A DNA stretch of 64,000 nt. It comes from Ovis canadensis (lineage: Eukaryota; Chordata; Mammalia; Artiodactyla; Bovidae). Made by a program: the position numbers and the translations under genes. The stretch spans positions 45,525,001-45,589,000 of the forward strand of contig NC_091256.1 of assembly GCF_042477335.2 (NCBI RefSeq), given 5' to 3'. This document shows positions 12,990 through 26,499 of the stretch, piece by piece (positions within the stretch are counted from its first letter, which is position 1; each line of letters begins with the position of its first letter). A model generated the notes under the pieces. It was not told the DNA's origin. It did not search any database and saw only the letters and a program-made list of their open reading frames with translations.

Positions 12990-14010
12990 CAGTTCAGTTC
13001 AGTCGCTCAGTCGTGTCCGACTCTTTGTGACCCCATGAATCGCAGCACGCCAGGCCTCGCTGTCCATCACCAACTCCCGGAGTTCACTCAGACTCATGTC
13101 CATCGAGTCCGTGATGCCATCCAGCCATCTCATCCTCTGTCGTCCCCTTCTCCTCCTGCCCCCAATCCCTCCTAGCATCACCGTCTTTTCCAAAGAGTCA
13201 ACTCTTCGCATGAGGTGGCCAGAGTACTGGAGTTTCAGCTTTATCATCATTCCTTCCAAGAACACCCAGGACTGATCTCCTTTAGAATGAACTGGTTGGA
13301 TCTCCTTGCAGTCCAAGGGACTCTCAAGAGTCTTCTCCAACACCACAGTTCAAAAGCATCAATTCTTCGGCGCTCAGCTTTCTTCACTGTCCAACTCTCA
13401 CATCAATACATGACTACTGGAAAAGCCATAGCCTTGACTAGACGGACCTTTGTTGGCAAAGTAATGTCTCTGCTTTTGAATATGCTGTCTAGGTTGGTCA
13501 TAACTTTTCTTCCAAGGAGTAAGCGTCTTTTAATTTCATGGCTGCAATCACCATCTGCAGTGATTTTGGAGCCCCCCAAAATAAAGTCTGACACTGTTTC
13601 CCCATCTATTTCCCATGAAGTGATGGAACCAGATGCCGTGATCTTCATTTTCTGAATGTTGAGTTTAAGCCAACTATTTCACTCTCCTCTTTCACTTTCA
13701 TCTAGAGGCTTTTTAGTTCCTCTTCACTTTCTGCCATAAGGGTGGTGTCATCTGCATATCTGAGGTTATTGATATTTTTCCCAGCAATCTTGATTCCAGC
13801 TTGTGCCTCTTCCAGCCCAGTGTTACTTATGATGTACTCTGCGTATAAGTTAAATAAGCAAGGTGACAATATCACAATAAACTGTGGAAAATTCTGAAAG
13901 AGATGGGAATACCAGACCACCTGACCTGCCTCTTGAGAAACCTATATGCAGGTCAGGAAACAACAGTTAGAACTGGACATGGAACAACAGACTGGTTCCA
14001 AATAGGAAAA
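12990..14010 (-). mobile_element. BovB LINE with 5' inversion
   Basis: From 12990 to about 13870 the sequence is antisense BovB, from the 3' terminus back into the reverse transcriptase. At about 13871 the orientation flips, and 13871-14010 is sense BovB from the segment immediately upstream in the element ('aaactgtggaaaattctg' to 'tccaaataggaaaag'). A near-perfect 10-bp target duplication, GACCTTGCCT/GATCTTGCCT, at 12980-12989 and 14011-14020 encloses both parts, so it is one insertion. Confidence 0.88.
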
Positions 14011-14069
14011 GATCTTGCCTAGGAGATTGAAATTGAAATTAACTATAGCCCCTTCTCTCTGTTTTTTTT

Positions 14070-14640
14070 TTTTTTTCTGTTGCTGTAACAAAGTATGACA
14101 ATCTCAATGGTTTAAAACGATACACATTTGTTATCTTACAGTTCTGGAGACCATATTTCTGAAATGAATCTAATAGGGCTATGTTCCTTCTAGAAGCTCC
14201 AGGGGGAATCTGTTTTGTTTCCTTTTCTAGTTTCAGCAGCAGCCTACATTCTTTGACTTGTGGCACCTCCTTCTATCTTCAAAGCATATTACTCCAAAGT
14301 CTCCTCTGTCAGACCTCTTTTTATCAACGTTGATCCTCTTGAAAGTAAAAAGTGAAAGTTGCTCAGTCATGTCCTACTCTGTGACCCCATGTAGCCCACC
14401 AGGCTCTTCTGTTCATGGGATTCTCCAGGCAAGAACACTGGAGTGGGTTGCCATTCCTTTCTCTAGGGCATCTTCCCAGCCCAGGGACTGAACCCAGGGC
14501 TCCTGCATTGCAGGCAGATTCTTTACCGTCTGAGTCATGAGAGTAGCCCTTGACCCTCTTGCCTCCTATCTTATAAGACTTCTGTGACTAGTTTCTGTGA
14601 TTTGTGTTTATCAACATACCAGGATAAACTCCTTAAAACC
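14070..14640 (-). mobile_element. Ancient LTR (MaLR/MLT1-like), antisense
   Basis: 'tctgttgctgtaacaaagta' and 'atcttacagttctggaga' match the reverse complement of the same family seen in sense at 28174-28548. It is split by the Bov-tA at 14342. The family name is my best reading. Confidence 0.55.
14342..14548 (-). mobile_element. Bov-tA SINE
   Basis: Antisense Bov-tA. An imperfect target duplication (gttgatcctcttg / cttgaccctcttg) flanks it, about 13 bp. Confidence 0.88.
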
Positions 14641-15109
14641 CTTTTTCTCCCCATATGTCTGGATTGTAACGTAAATACTGTGTTTTAAATCAGTAAGGAA
14701 ATTTAAAAGACACAATTTTTCTACATATTTTGTATGTCATTAAATATTATACTGCCATTCTTAACAGTGTGCTGACTAAGATATAATCATTTATTACATA
14801 ATGTGCAAAAATTCCAAAATATTTTTTTAGTCATAAGAGGGTCAAGAAATTATATGTTTCTGTGTAAAGAGGCCAGAGAGACTCCTTCAGTCAAAAAAGA
14901 AGAGGCATGCTAATTTAGAGCCCTGAATGCCACATTAAAGGGATTTAATGCATGGCAGGGTATTCAGTATTGTTTTATTCTAGGAAATCTGTGGGGATGA
15001 AATGACCTTCTTTTACAACTGAGATTAAAGACAGGAATGAAATCATTTTTGTGAGGTCCTTTGAATTTTCATTTTATAGAATTTTTTTAAAAAGGGGTCT
15101 TCTGGGGGC
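14641..15109. other. Intergenic stretch, unassigned
   Basis: AT-rich; no gene or confident repeat seen. Confidence 0.4.
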
Positions 15110-15660
15110 AGAATGGGTGAAGGAAGTTAAAAGGTAGACATCCAGTTATAAAATAAGTGTCACGGGAATGTAACATATAGCACTGTAATTGTGGTTAATG
15201 ATCCTCTGTTGTGTATCTAAAAGTTCCTGAGAGTACATGGTTAAAAAAAAAATTCCTCAGCATCCCTCAGGTACCTGCGCTGTAGCTGCTCCCCCGTGTG
15301 GTCACAGAGAGTAGATCATGAAAGTCCTCTTGAAGTGAAGTGAAGTTGCTCAGTCTTACCAGACTTTTTGTGACCCCATGGACTGTAGCCTACCAGGATC
15401 CCCAGTTCATGGGATTTTCCAGGCAAAAATACTGGAGTGGGTTGCCAATTCTTTCTCCAGGGGATCTTCCCAACCCGGGTTCGATCCCTAGGTTGAACCC
15501 ACATTGTAGGCAGACGCTTTACCGTCTGAGCTACCAGGGCAAGGTGAAAGTCCTCTTCGACTTTTTTAACACCAAAAAAACTGTAACTAATTATGGGGAT
15601 GGATGTTAAGTTAATTAGGCTTACTATGGTTAGTACATGCCTATACATAATAAAAGGTTT
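15110..15660 (+). mobile_element. Old L1 3'UTR
   Basis: 'tccagttataaaataagtgt' and, after the SINE, 'ggggatggatgttaa' are typical of L1M 3' untranslated sequence. It is interrupted by the Bov-tA at 15333. Confidence 0.65.
15333..15541 (-). mobile_element. Bov-tA SINE
   Basis: Antisense. A 12-bp target duplication, GAAAGTCCTCTT, lies at 15320-15331 and again at about 15545-15556, splitting the older L1. Confidence 0.9.
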
Positions 15661-16014
15661 TTCTTAGTTTAGTTTTCCAAAGTTGTTATGATTTTCAGAA
15701 CCATAAAACCCTTCCTAGAATGTAAAGGCAGTATCAAATGCTCAGGGACCATAGGTTTTTCTTCCCACATGGCCTTGTGCTTTGTGGAAAATAGACTAAT
15801 ACTTGACAGGGGAATGCTTTTATTACTTATAACCATAAATATTTTCCCAAAGAGACCCAGTTCAGCCAGTCTTCAGGCTTTAATTCTTGATACCTTCTTC
15901 ATTTGACTTATTTAAAATCTCATTTATTATTCATCAAATGTAGATGCTTATATTTTTTACATGAGTACCCAATGGTAATTAATCATTTGATCAAAATACC
16001 AGAATTAGTTAATA
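15661..16014. other. Intergenic stretch, unassigned
   Basis: An open plus-strand frame at 15688-15906 has no recognisable homology. Nothing else seen. Confidence 0.35.
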
Positions 16015-16430
16015 AGCTGCTGCAGCTAAGTTGCTTCAGTCGTGTCCGACTCTGTGTGACCCCATAGACGGCAGCCCACCAGGCTCTCCCATCCCTAGGA
16101 TTCTCCAGGCAAGAACACTGGAGTGGGTTGCCATTTCCTTCTCCAGTCTGCTGCTGCTGCTGCTGCTAAGTCGTTTCAGTCGTGTCCGACTCTGTGCGAC
16201 CCCATAGACGGCAGCCCACCAGGCTCCCCCATCCCTGGGATTCTCCAGGCAAGAACACTGGAGTGGGTCGCCATTTCCTTCTCCAATGCAAGAAAGTGAA
16301 AAGTGAAAGTGAAGTCGCACAGTCGTGTCTGACTCTTAGCGACCCCATGGGCTGCAGCCTACCAGGCTCCTCCATCCCTGGGATTTTCCAGGCAAGAGTA
16401 CTGGAGTGGGGTGCCATTGACTTCTCTATC
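16015..16430 (-). mobile_element. Bov-A SINE trimer
   Basis: Three consecutive antisense Bov-A units (about 16020-16147, 16170-16290, 16310-16430), the first two separated by a CTG run at 16148-16168. An 8-bp target duplication, AGTTAATA, at 16007-16014 and 16431-16438 encloses all three. Confidence 0.85.
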
Positions 16431-16764
16431 AGTTAATATAGGTATTAGTAAAAGACAGATCCTGGCAATATCACATAACCATTTAAATTCTAACATCTGG
16501 AGCCAATATAGACTAACTTCAAATAACTTCTAACTTTAAGAAACTCTAGACATTTTCTTCCATATGACATTTCTCTAAATAAATAAGATGAATGCTAGAG
16601 GCCTGACTGACACATTTTTTTTTTAAATAATAATTCTCTTCGATTGCACATGACCGGTAAGTGATTTGCCTCCTGCTGCAAGCATTCTGATAATAATTCA
16701 GATTATAAATTAGGGTGAAAATTAGAGGTGGAAAACTAGTCATTGGTAACTGTATTATTTTAAA

Positions 16765-17097
16765 TCTACTTTATGCTATTTATTTTCTTTTTTTCTTTAT
16801 ATGTCATTTTCCTGACAGTGAATGAGAAATATTGCCTATTCAGTAAGTGATTTCCATGAAGGAAAAACGTTGGCAAACTGGCTGCTTGCTACTTGCTTGA
16901 TATTCAGAGATGAGGTCATCTGAGCACCCTGAGTAATCTTCCCCACAGATAGGATGGTGTGAGGATACAGAGATGGGTAACAATATCTGATTGATAGACC
17001 CTCACTTTCATCCTGAAATAAAGACTGGAGTATAACTGAGTCCTTGCCCTTTGATGTACAGCTCAGATAACAGCAGCCACTTCTAATTTTTCTCTTT
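16765..17097 (-). other. WDR64: WDR64 3'UTR with poly(A) signal
   Basis: About 330 nt of non-repeat sequence follow the stop. A canonical AATAAA (minus strand) lies at 16784-16779. The cleavage position is estimated at about 15-20 nt beyond it. A Bov-A SINE trimer begins further downstream at 16430. Confidence 0.65.
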
Positions 17098-17699
<602 letters not shown>

Positions 17700-18647
17700 T
17701 TGTCAGAGAGGAGACAAGATGGTACAGTAGAAGGACTTGAGCATACCTCTTCTCATGAAAACATCAAAACCACAACTAACTGCTGAAAAACCATTAACAA
17801 AAAAGACTAGAACCAACCAAAATGACAAGGAGATGATAGGAGGGGTTCATTTGCAATACAACCTGGCTCACCAGAGGGACAAAACTTAGTTCCACTGGCT
17901 AGAGGTTAGGTACCAGTTCCTTCCACCAGGAACCCTGCACAAACCTCTTAGGCCAGACTCAGCTACCAGGGGCAAACACCAGAAGCAAGAGGAGCTACAT
18001 GCCTGCAGAATGGAGACAGTAAAAAGAAAGGCAAAATGAGATAGCAGAGGAATATGTTCCAGATGAAGGAACAAGACTTCAGAAGCTTAAGTGAAATGGA
18101 GATAGGCAGTATACCCAAAAAAGAATTCAGTGTGATGATAGTAAAAACCATTCTATAGTTTGAAAAAGAATGGAAGCACAGATGAAAAAGATGCAAGAAA
18201 TGTTTACTAAAGAGCTAGAAGTTATAAAGAATAACAAAGTTGAACAATAGAGTAACTGTGATGCAAAATACATCAGAAGGAATCAATAGCAGAATAAAGG
18301 AGGCAGAAAAATGGATAAGTGAGCTGTAAGACAGAACAGAGTGACATGATATATTTAAAGTGGTGAAAGGGAAAAACTGACAACCAAGAATACTTCTGTA
18401 TAGCAATGCTGTTGTTCAGATTTAAAAGAGAAAAGGTTTATAGAAAAGCAAAAACTAAGAGAATTCAACACCACGAAACCAAACTAGCTTTAAACAAATG
18501 CTAAAGGAACTTTTCTCAGTGGAGAAGAAGACCACAACTAGAAAGGAGAAAATTGCAAATGGAAAAAAGCTCACCAGTAAAGGCAAACATGCAGTAAAGG
18601 TAGGAAATCATCCACTACAAACATGATGTCCAAAATTAGCAATTGTG

Positions 18648-18778
18648 GGACTTCCCTGGCAGTCTGGTGGTTAAGATTCACACTTCCAAAGCAGGAGGTG
18701 CAGGTTCAGTCCCTGGTTAGGGAACTTTTAGTTTTCCACATGCTGCACATCCAAAATAAATAAAAATTAAAAAAAAAG
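18648..18778 (+). mobile_element. CHR-type tRNA SINE
   Basis: Begins 'gggacttccctggcagtctg' and ends in an A-rich tail; the internal promoter box is recognisable ('ggttcagtccctggtt'). Inserted into the L1. Confidence 0.85.
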
Positions 18779-20520
18779 AAACAGCAATGGTGATAATAGG
18801 CGAGTACAAATGCAGAATATTGGAAATGCATTTGAAATTTAAGAGAACAGTAACTTAATCTTGTTTATATATGGACTGCTATATCAAAACTTTGTGGTAA
18901 CTGTAAATCAAAAATATACAATAGATATATACACACAAAATAGAAAAAATAATACCAAAACAACACTAAACATAGCCATCAGATCACTAGAGAAGAGAAC
19001 AAAAGAGGAAGGGAAGAAAAAAAGATGAAAACAAATTCAAAACTGAACAGAATGGCAATAAGAACATACATTTTGAGAATTACCTTACATAAAATGATTA
19101 AACGCTCCAACAGTCTAAAGACTTAGACTGGCTGGATGGATATGAAAATAAGACCCATAAATATGCATTCTATGAGAGATCCACTCTAGATCTAGGGACA
19201 CATGCATACTGAAAGTAAGGGGATGGAAACATATTTCATGCAAGTAAAATCTCTAGAAGCTAGATTAGTAATACTTGAATTAGGTAAAATAGACTTAAAG
19301 AGTTTTGAAAGAGACAAAGAGGGACACTACATAATGATCAAGGGATCAATCCAGGAAGAACACATAACAATTGTAAATATATGTGCTCCCATATATATTG
19401 GAGCACCTCGATATATGAGGCAAGGCTAACAGCCATAAAAGGAGAAATCAGCAGTAACACGTAATAGTGGAGGACTGTAACACCAACTTTCATCCATTGA
19501 CGGATCACCCAGAAACAAAATTAATAAGGAAATATAGCCCTTAAATGACACATTAGACCAGATGGACTCAATATTATAGAGCATTCCATCCAAAAGCAGC
19601 AGAATACATATTCAGGTGCACATAGAATTTTCTCCTGGATAGATCACTATAATAAAAAAATGACAATAAAATAAAACCCATGGAGGCTAGCTGATTTGCA
19701 ACCGAACAACCAGTGGATCACTGAAGAAATCAAAGAAGAATCTAAAATATACTTGGAGACAAATGAAAACATGATGATCCAAAACCAACGGGATATAGCA
19801 ATAGCAATTCTAAGAGGGACGTTTAGAGCAATAAAAGCTTACCTCAGGAAACAAGAAAAATGTTAAACAACCTAACCTTACACCTAAAGCAACTAAAGAA
19901 GAACAATCAAACCCAAAGTTATTAGAAGGAAAGAAAGCATAAAGATCAGAGCAGAAATAAATGAAATAGAGATGAAGAAAACAATAGAAAAGATCAATGA
20001 AACTAAAGTCTTGTTCTTTGAAAAGATAAATAAAATTGATAAAGCTTTAGCCAGACATCAAGAAAATGAGAAAATAAAAGCTTACTTCTCTTACGACTCA
20101 AAAAAAAAAAAAAGAGGCTCAAATCAATAAAATTAGAAATGAAAAAGGAGACAAGAAACAACACAGAAACATAAAGGATCACAAGAGACTATTGCCAGAA
20201 ATTTATGCCAATGAAATGGACAAACTAGAAGGAATGGACAAATTCTTAGGAAGGTACAACCTCCCTAGACTGACCCAGGAAGAAACAGAAAACATGAATC
20301 TTCCAATCAGAAGTACTGAAATTGCAACTGTGATTTTAAAACTCCCAACAAAAGTCCTCACAGGCAAATTCTATCAAACATTTCCGAAACTATTAAAAAA
20401 AAAAATCACAGAAGAAAGAACACTCCCAAACTCAGTCTATGAGACCAACATCACCCTGATACCAAAACCAGACCAAATTACCAACAAGGAAAGAAAATTA
20501 GAGGTTAGTATCATTGATGA

Positions 20521-21113
20521 TACTGTGATTTTGGGCTCCAAAATCACTGCAGATGGTGACTGCAGCCATGAAATTAAGAGACGCTTACTCCTTGGAAGAA
20601 AAGTTATGACCAACCTAGATAGCATATTCAAAAGCAGAGACATTACTTTGTCGACTAAGGTCCATCTAGTCAAGACTATGGTTTTTCCAGTGGTCATGTA
20701 TGGATGTGAGAGTTGGACTGTGAAGAAGGCTGAGTGCCGAAGAATTGATGCTTTTGAACTGTGGTGTTGGAGAAGACTCTTGAGAGTCCCTTGGACTGCA
20801 AGGAGATCCAACCAGTCCATTCTAAAGGAGATCAACCCTGGGATTTCTATGGAAGGAATGATGCTAAAGCTGAAACTCCAGTACTTTTGCCACCCTATGC
20901 AAAGAGTTGACTCATTGGAAAAGACTCTGATGCTGGGAGGGATTGGGGGCAGGAGAAGGGGATGACAGAGGATGAGATGGCTAGATGACATCACTGACTC
21001 GATGGACATGAATCTGAGTGAACTTTGGGAGTTGGCGATGGACAGGGAGGCCTGGCGTGCTGCAGTTCATGGGGTCGCAGAGTCGGACATGACTGAGCAA
21101 CTGAACTGAACTG
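20521..21113 (+). mobile_element. BovB LINE inside L1 ORF2
   Basis: 5'-truncated sense BovB ending 'gaactgaactgat'. An 11-bp target duplication, ATCATTGATGA, at 20510-20520 and 21114-21124 encloses it. The L1 frame upstream runs on into the BovB ORF2 frame, making a 257-codon chimeric ORF (20192-20965). Confidence 0.93.
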
Positions 21114-22584
21114 ATCATTGATGAATATAGATGCAAAAATCCTCAACAAAATACTAGCAAACAAAATCCAACAATACATTAATAGGGCCATACACCACAG
21201 AGTGGATTCATTCCAGGGATGCAAGGATTGTTTGGTATCCACAAATCAATCAGTGTGATACACCACGTCAACAAGTTGAAGAATAAAAACTATATGATCA
21301 TCTTAATAGATCAAAAAAAAGGTTTTGACAAAATTCGACACCCATTTATGATTAAAAACTCTCTAGAAAGGGGGCACACAGGGAACCTACATTAATATAA
21401 TAAAGAGCATATATGACAAACCCACAGCTGACATCATACTCAATAGTGAAGAGGTGAAACCATTTCCTCTATGATCAAGAACAAGAGAAATTTGCCTACT
21501 CTTGCCACTTTTATTCAGCATAGTTTTGGAAGTCCTAGCCAAAAATAAACTCAAAATGGATTAAAGACCTGAATGTAAATCCAGATACTATAAAACTCTT
21601 AGAGGAAAATATAGGCAAAATAGACTTTGACCTAAATCACAGCAATATCTTTTTCAACCCATCTCCTAGAGCAATGGAAATAAAAACAAAAGTAAACAAT
21701 TGGGACTTAAACTCAAAAGCTTTTGCACACCAAAGGAAACTATAAATAAAACAATAAAATGACCCACAGAATGGGAGAAAATATTTACGAACAATGTAAT
21801 TGACAAGAAATTAATCTCCAAGATTTACAAACAGCTCCTGCTGTTTATCAGTATCAAAAAAAAAAAAATGAAAAAATAGGCAGAAGACCTAAATAGACAT
21901 TTCTCCAAAGAATACAGACATAACCAAGAGGCACATGAAAGTTTTTCAACATCACAAATTATTAGAGAAATGCAAGTCAAAACTACAAGACACCAGCTCA
22001 CGCCAGTCAGAATGGCCATTGTCAAAAAGTCTACACGCAATAAGTACTGGAGAGGGTGTAGAGAGATGGGGACCCTCCTACACTATTGATTTGAATGTAA
22101 ATTGGTACAGCCACAATGGAGAACAATGTAAAAGTTCCTTTAAAAACTAAAAATAGAACTACCATATCATCCAGCAATCCCACTCCAAGGCATATGTCCA
22201 GAGAAAAACATGGGCCAAGATTATACATGAGCCCCAGTGTTCACTGCAGCACTGTTTGTAATAGCCATGACATGGAAGCAACCTAAATGTCCATTGACAG
22301 AGGAATAGATAAAGAAGATATGGTGCATATATACAGTGGAACAACCATAGCAAAGAGCAAAATGGTGCCACTTGTTGCACCATGGATGGATCCAGAGATT
22401 ATCACAGTGGAGTAGTTTAGGCAGAGAAAGACAGATACGGTGTTTATATGTGAAATCTAAAAAATTATACAAATGAACTTATTTACAAAACAGAAACAGA
22501 CCCACTTGACTTAGAAAAGAAACTTATGGTTACCAAATGGGAAAGGTTGAGGGGAGAGATTTAACAGGAGGTTGGGATTAACAT

Positions 22585-22798
22585 ATGTTGTGTGCTTAGT
22601 CGTGTCCAACTGTTTGTGACTCATGGACGGTAGCCCACCAAGTTCTTCTGTCCATGAAATTTGCCAGACAAGAGTATTGGAGTGGGTTGCCATTTCCTTC
22701 TCCAGGGGATCTTCCGGACAAAGGAATCAAACCCATGTCTCTTGCGTCTCCTGCATTGGCAAGCGGATCCTTTACCACTAGTGCCACCTAGGAAGCCC
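22585..22798 (-). mobile_element. Bov-tA SINE inside L1 3' end
   Basis: Antisense. A GGGATTAA duplication lies on both sides (about 22574 and 22800). Confidence 0.88.
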
Positions 22799-23027
22799 TG
22801 GGATTAAAACATACATACTACTATATAGAAAATAATCAACAAGGACCTACTGTATAGCACAGAGGAGACTAGTTAATATGCCGGAATAATCTATACGGGA
22901 AAAGAATCTGAAAAAGACTAGAAGTGTGTATATATGTAACCTAATCACTTTGTTGTACACCTAATATAACATTGTATGGATAAATCAACTATACTCCAAT
23001 ATAAACTATAAATTAAAAAATGAAAAT

Positions 23028-23150
23028 AGAATTCCCTGGTGATCCAGTTGTTAGGTCTGTGTGCTTCCATTGCAGAGGGCTTGGTTTGATCCCTGATTGG
23101 ATAACTAAGAAATCCAACATGCCATGTGTTGTGGTCAAAAAATTAAAATT
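23028..23150 (+). mobile_element. CHR-type tRNA SINE
   Basis: Diverged 'ttccctggtgatccagttgt' head and an A-rich tail, inserted at the 3' end of the L1. Confidence 0.75.
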
Positions 23151-23289
23151 AAAATAAAAATTACTATTTGTTAGATCTTCCTCTTAATATTTTATCAATT
23201 TGAATAACTAGATACAAGGCCATAGTTTAAATTAGGCTCATACAAACTTCCTAGAACTAATAAAGCAGTTTTAAGGTTTTAGTTTTTTA

Positions 23290-23430
23290 GGCTGTTTAAG
23301 AGATTGAGTATGATATTTGGAGTAAAAAGTTGACTTCAGGTTATGACTTAATTTTATATGATCTTTGGTAAGTCATTTTAATCACCCTTTTGGTTCCATT
23401 TTTTTCCCAGTTCTGAAATGAGTGTATATT
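23290..23430 (+). mobile_element. MIR SINE, diverged
   Basis: Core pattern 'tgatctttggtaagtcattt' followed by 'agttctgaaatgagtg' is MIR-like. Confidence 0.5.
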
Positions 23431-23895
23431 TTCTTTGTGATCTTTGTGAAAATCAAAGAATCATTTATAAAAATACCATGTTAGCTGTAAAGTTTTCTGT
23501 TAGTTTTCCTACTAATACATGGAAAACATTCTCCTTGACTTGGCTGGTGAGCCAGAAACTTACTGTTATCTTGGCTCCATCCTGCAGGTACAATAATGTT
23601 AGGAAGTAAGGATGGCTACGCAGCTATCAGATATGTCATGCCATACTGCCTGGCTTTTAAAATTAGTCAGTGAACCTAAGTTTGAAATTAACTCTAGGAT
23701 GTTAATTTGCTCAGGCTCAGAGATCCTGCTTGATTTTTCTGTCTGTCCTGGAAATTTATGTTTTCCTTCTCACTGAGCTAAAACATATGCATCCTGGAAT
23801 ATTTGTAGACAGAGTCAGACCTGAGATAATTTTAGGCCCAGAAATAGGAAACAATCCAAACCAAAATGGTATGAACTGTGGAATTCTAAGTACTA

Positions 23896-25065
<1,170 letters not shown>

Positions 25066-25639
25066 TCAAATGCAAGATTTAAATCTATTGTATTATTATT
25101 ACTAATAACAATACGTCAAAAAGAAATGAAAAGAAGTGAACAAATGTTATACAATTGTGAATGAAAAGGAATGGGAAAAATAAAATTGCTAGTAGAAATC
25201 AGATTCCTACGTGAAATGTATTTTTATATCAAGCATTAAACCTTTGTTATTTTACCAACCAACTGAGAAGATAAAGATGTGGTAAGAAGAGGCCAAGCCT
25301 TATAATATTGAGTGCATTCAGTTGTTTCAAGAGCTTTAAAACCTCTAAAGATTTTCCCAAATTTATTTAACATTTCAGTTAAATTACTTTAACAGTTACC
25401 ACTTCAAATTGGAAAAGAATATTAAAAGTGAATATCAATCTTTATTTTTAGGTTGTGCTGTTCAGCAAAATCGAGCGTTTGTTACATGCTATACATCTAT
25501 CTTTGCCCATAAAGAGCTTATGATTTATTGGTGGAGGGGAGAAGTAAGAGTCAGTATACCAATAGTTCAACTTCAGTGTAGAACATGGTAAGTGAACCTG
25601 TTATGAGACACAAAGCAAGGAGAGGTTGGGGCCTTTGGG
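25066..25639. other. WDR64 intron, unassigned
   Basis: AT-rich. A 60-codon plus-strand frame at 25409-25591 is not recognised. Confidence 0.35.
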
Positions 25640-25745
25640 GAAAGTGGAGTTCACATTTACTGAATGCCTACAATGTACCTCGTATACATTTTCTCATATA
25701 ATCCTCAAAAAAACTTTTTGAGAGATTAGATTATTAGTTATTAGA
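25640..25745 (-). mobile_element. MIR SINE, antisense
   Basis: 'actgaatgcctacaatgtac' and 'tcatataatcctcaaaaaaa' match antisense MIR. It is cut by the BovB that follows. Confidence 0.6.
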
Positions 25746-25756
25746 TAAAATAACAC

Positions 25757-26158
25757 CTGTGAAGAAGGCTGAGCGCCGAAGAATTGATGCTTTTGAACTG
25801 TGGTGTTGGAGAAGACTCTTGAGAGTCCCTTGGACTGCAAGGAGATCCAACCAGTCCATTCTGAAGGAGATCAGCCCTGGGATTTCCTTGGAAGGAATGA
25901 TGCTAAAGCTGAAACTCCAGTACTTTGGCCACCTCATGCGAAGAGTTGACTCACTGGAAAAGACTCTGATGCTGGGAGGGATTGGGGGCAGGAGGAGAAG
26001 GGGACGACAGAGGATGAGATGGCTGGATGGCATCACGGACTCGATGGACGTGAGTCTGAGTGAACTCCGCAAGTTGGTGATGGACAGGGAGGCCTGGCGT
26101 GCTGCGATTCATGGGGTCACAAAGAGTCAGACACGACTGAGTGACTGAACTGAACTGA
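25757..26158 (+). mobile_element. BovB LINE, 5'-truncated, ORF2 C-terminus open
   Basis: Sense BovB with an uninterrupted 129-codon frame (25759-26148) of the ORF2 C-terminus, ending in RLSD, then the gaactgaactgaa terminus. The few lesions suggest a young insertion. Confidence 0.93.
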
Positions 26159-26499
26159 AGATTAAACTGAAGTCTGTTACATTCCACTGCCAAACTCTTT
26201 CTTGCCTGTCACCCTGTCTTCTGGGTGAAGCTATCCGAGTTCCTTTTGGACAGAAAGCGAGGGCTTATAAAATGATTTCATTTGGAAAGTGTAAAATACT
26301 TATTGAACATGAAGTTGATGCTGTGAAAAATGACATATTTCCGTTTTATAAACTGGAACAATGTCCTCAACTTGAGGTTGTCAGTGTCCTGTGCCCAGTC
26401 CTCTTCATCTTCTCTTGAACATAATGACCATCTGAATGTTGTGTTCTTAATTCTCTTGCTTTTGTTTATATAATTTTACCTTTTATTTAACTTTTTGCC
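26159..26499. other. WDR64 intron, unassigned
   Basis: No family or exon recognised. Confidence 0.35.

Larger units (their letters stand above)
17700..23022 (+). mobile_element. Near-complete L1 with 5' leader, nested insertions
   Basis: It starts with an L1-type leader ('gacaagatggtacagtagaa' at about 17714) and runs through degraded ORF1, ORF2 endonuclease (about 19200-19900) and reverse transcriptase (about 21120-21560) to an L1 3' end near 23022. It is split by a CHR SINE, a BovB and a Bov-tA. Many stops and frameshifts make it inactive. It is antisense to WDR64. Confidence 0.85.

Noticed and set aside
18648..18720. tRNA-like internal promoter sequences
   Set aside because: These are heads of tRNA-derived SINEs (CHR, Bov-tA). 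None forms an intact tRNA gene with a discrete 3' end.
23465..23581. Open minus-strand stretch after a good acceptor (DGAKITVSFW... to stop), first considered as the WDR64 terminal exon
   Set aside because: The exon at 17098-17181 gives a far better C-terminus ([12 protein letters not shown]... FFPTIPK), with correct phase and a following AATAAA.
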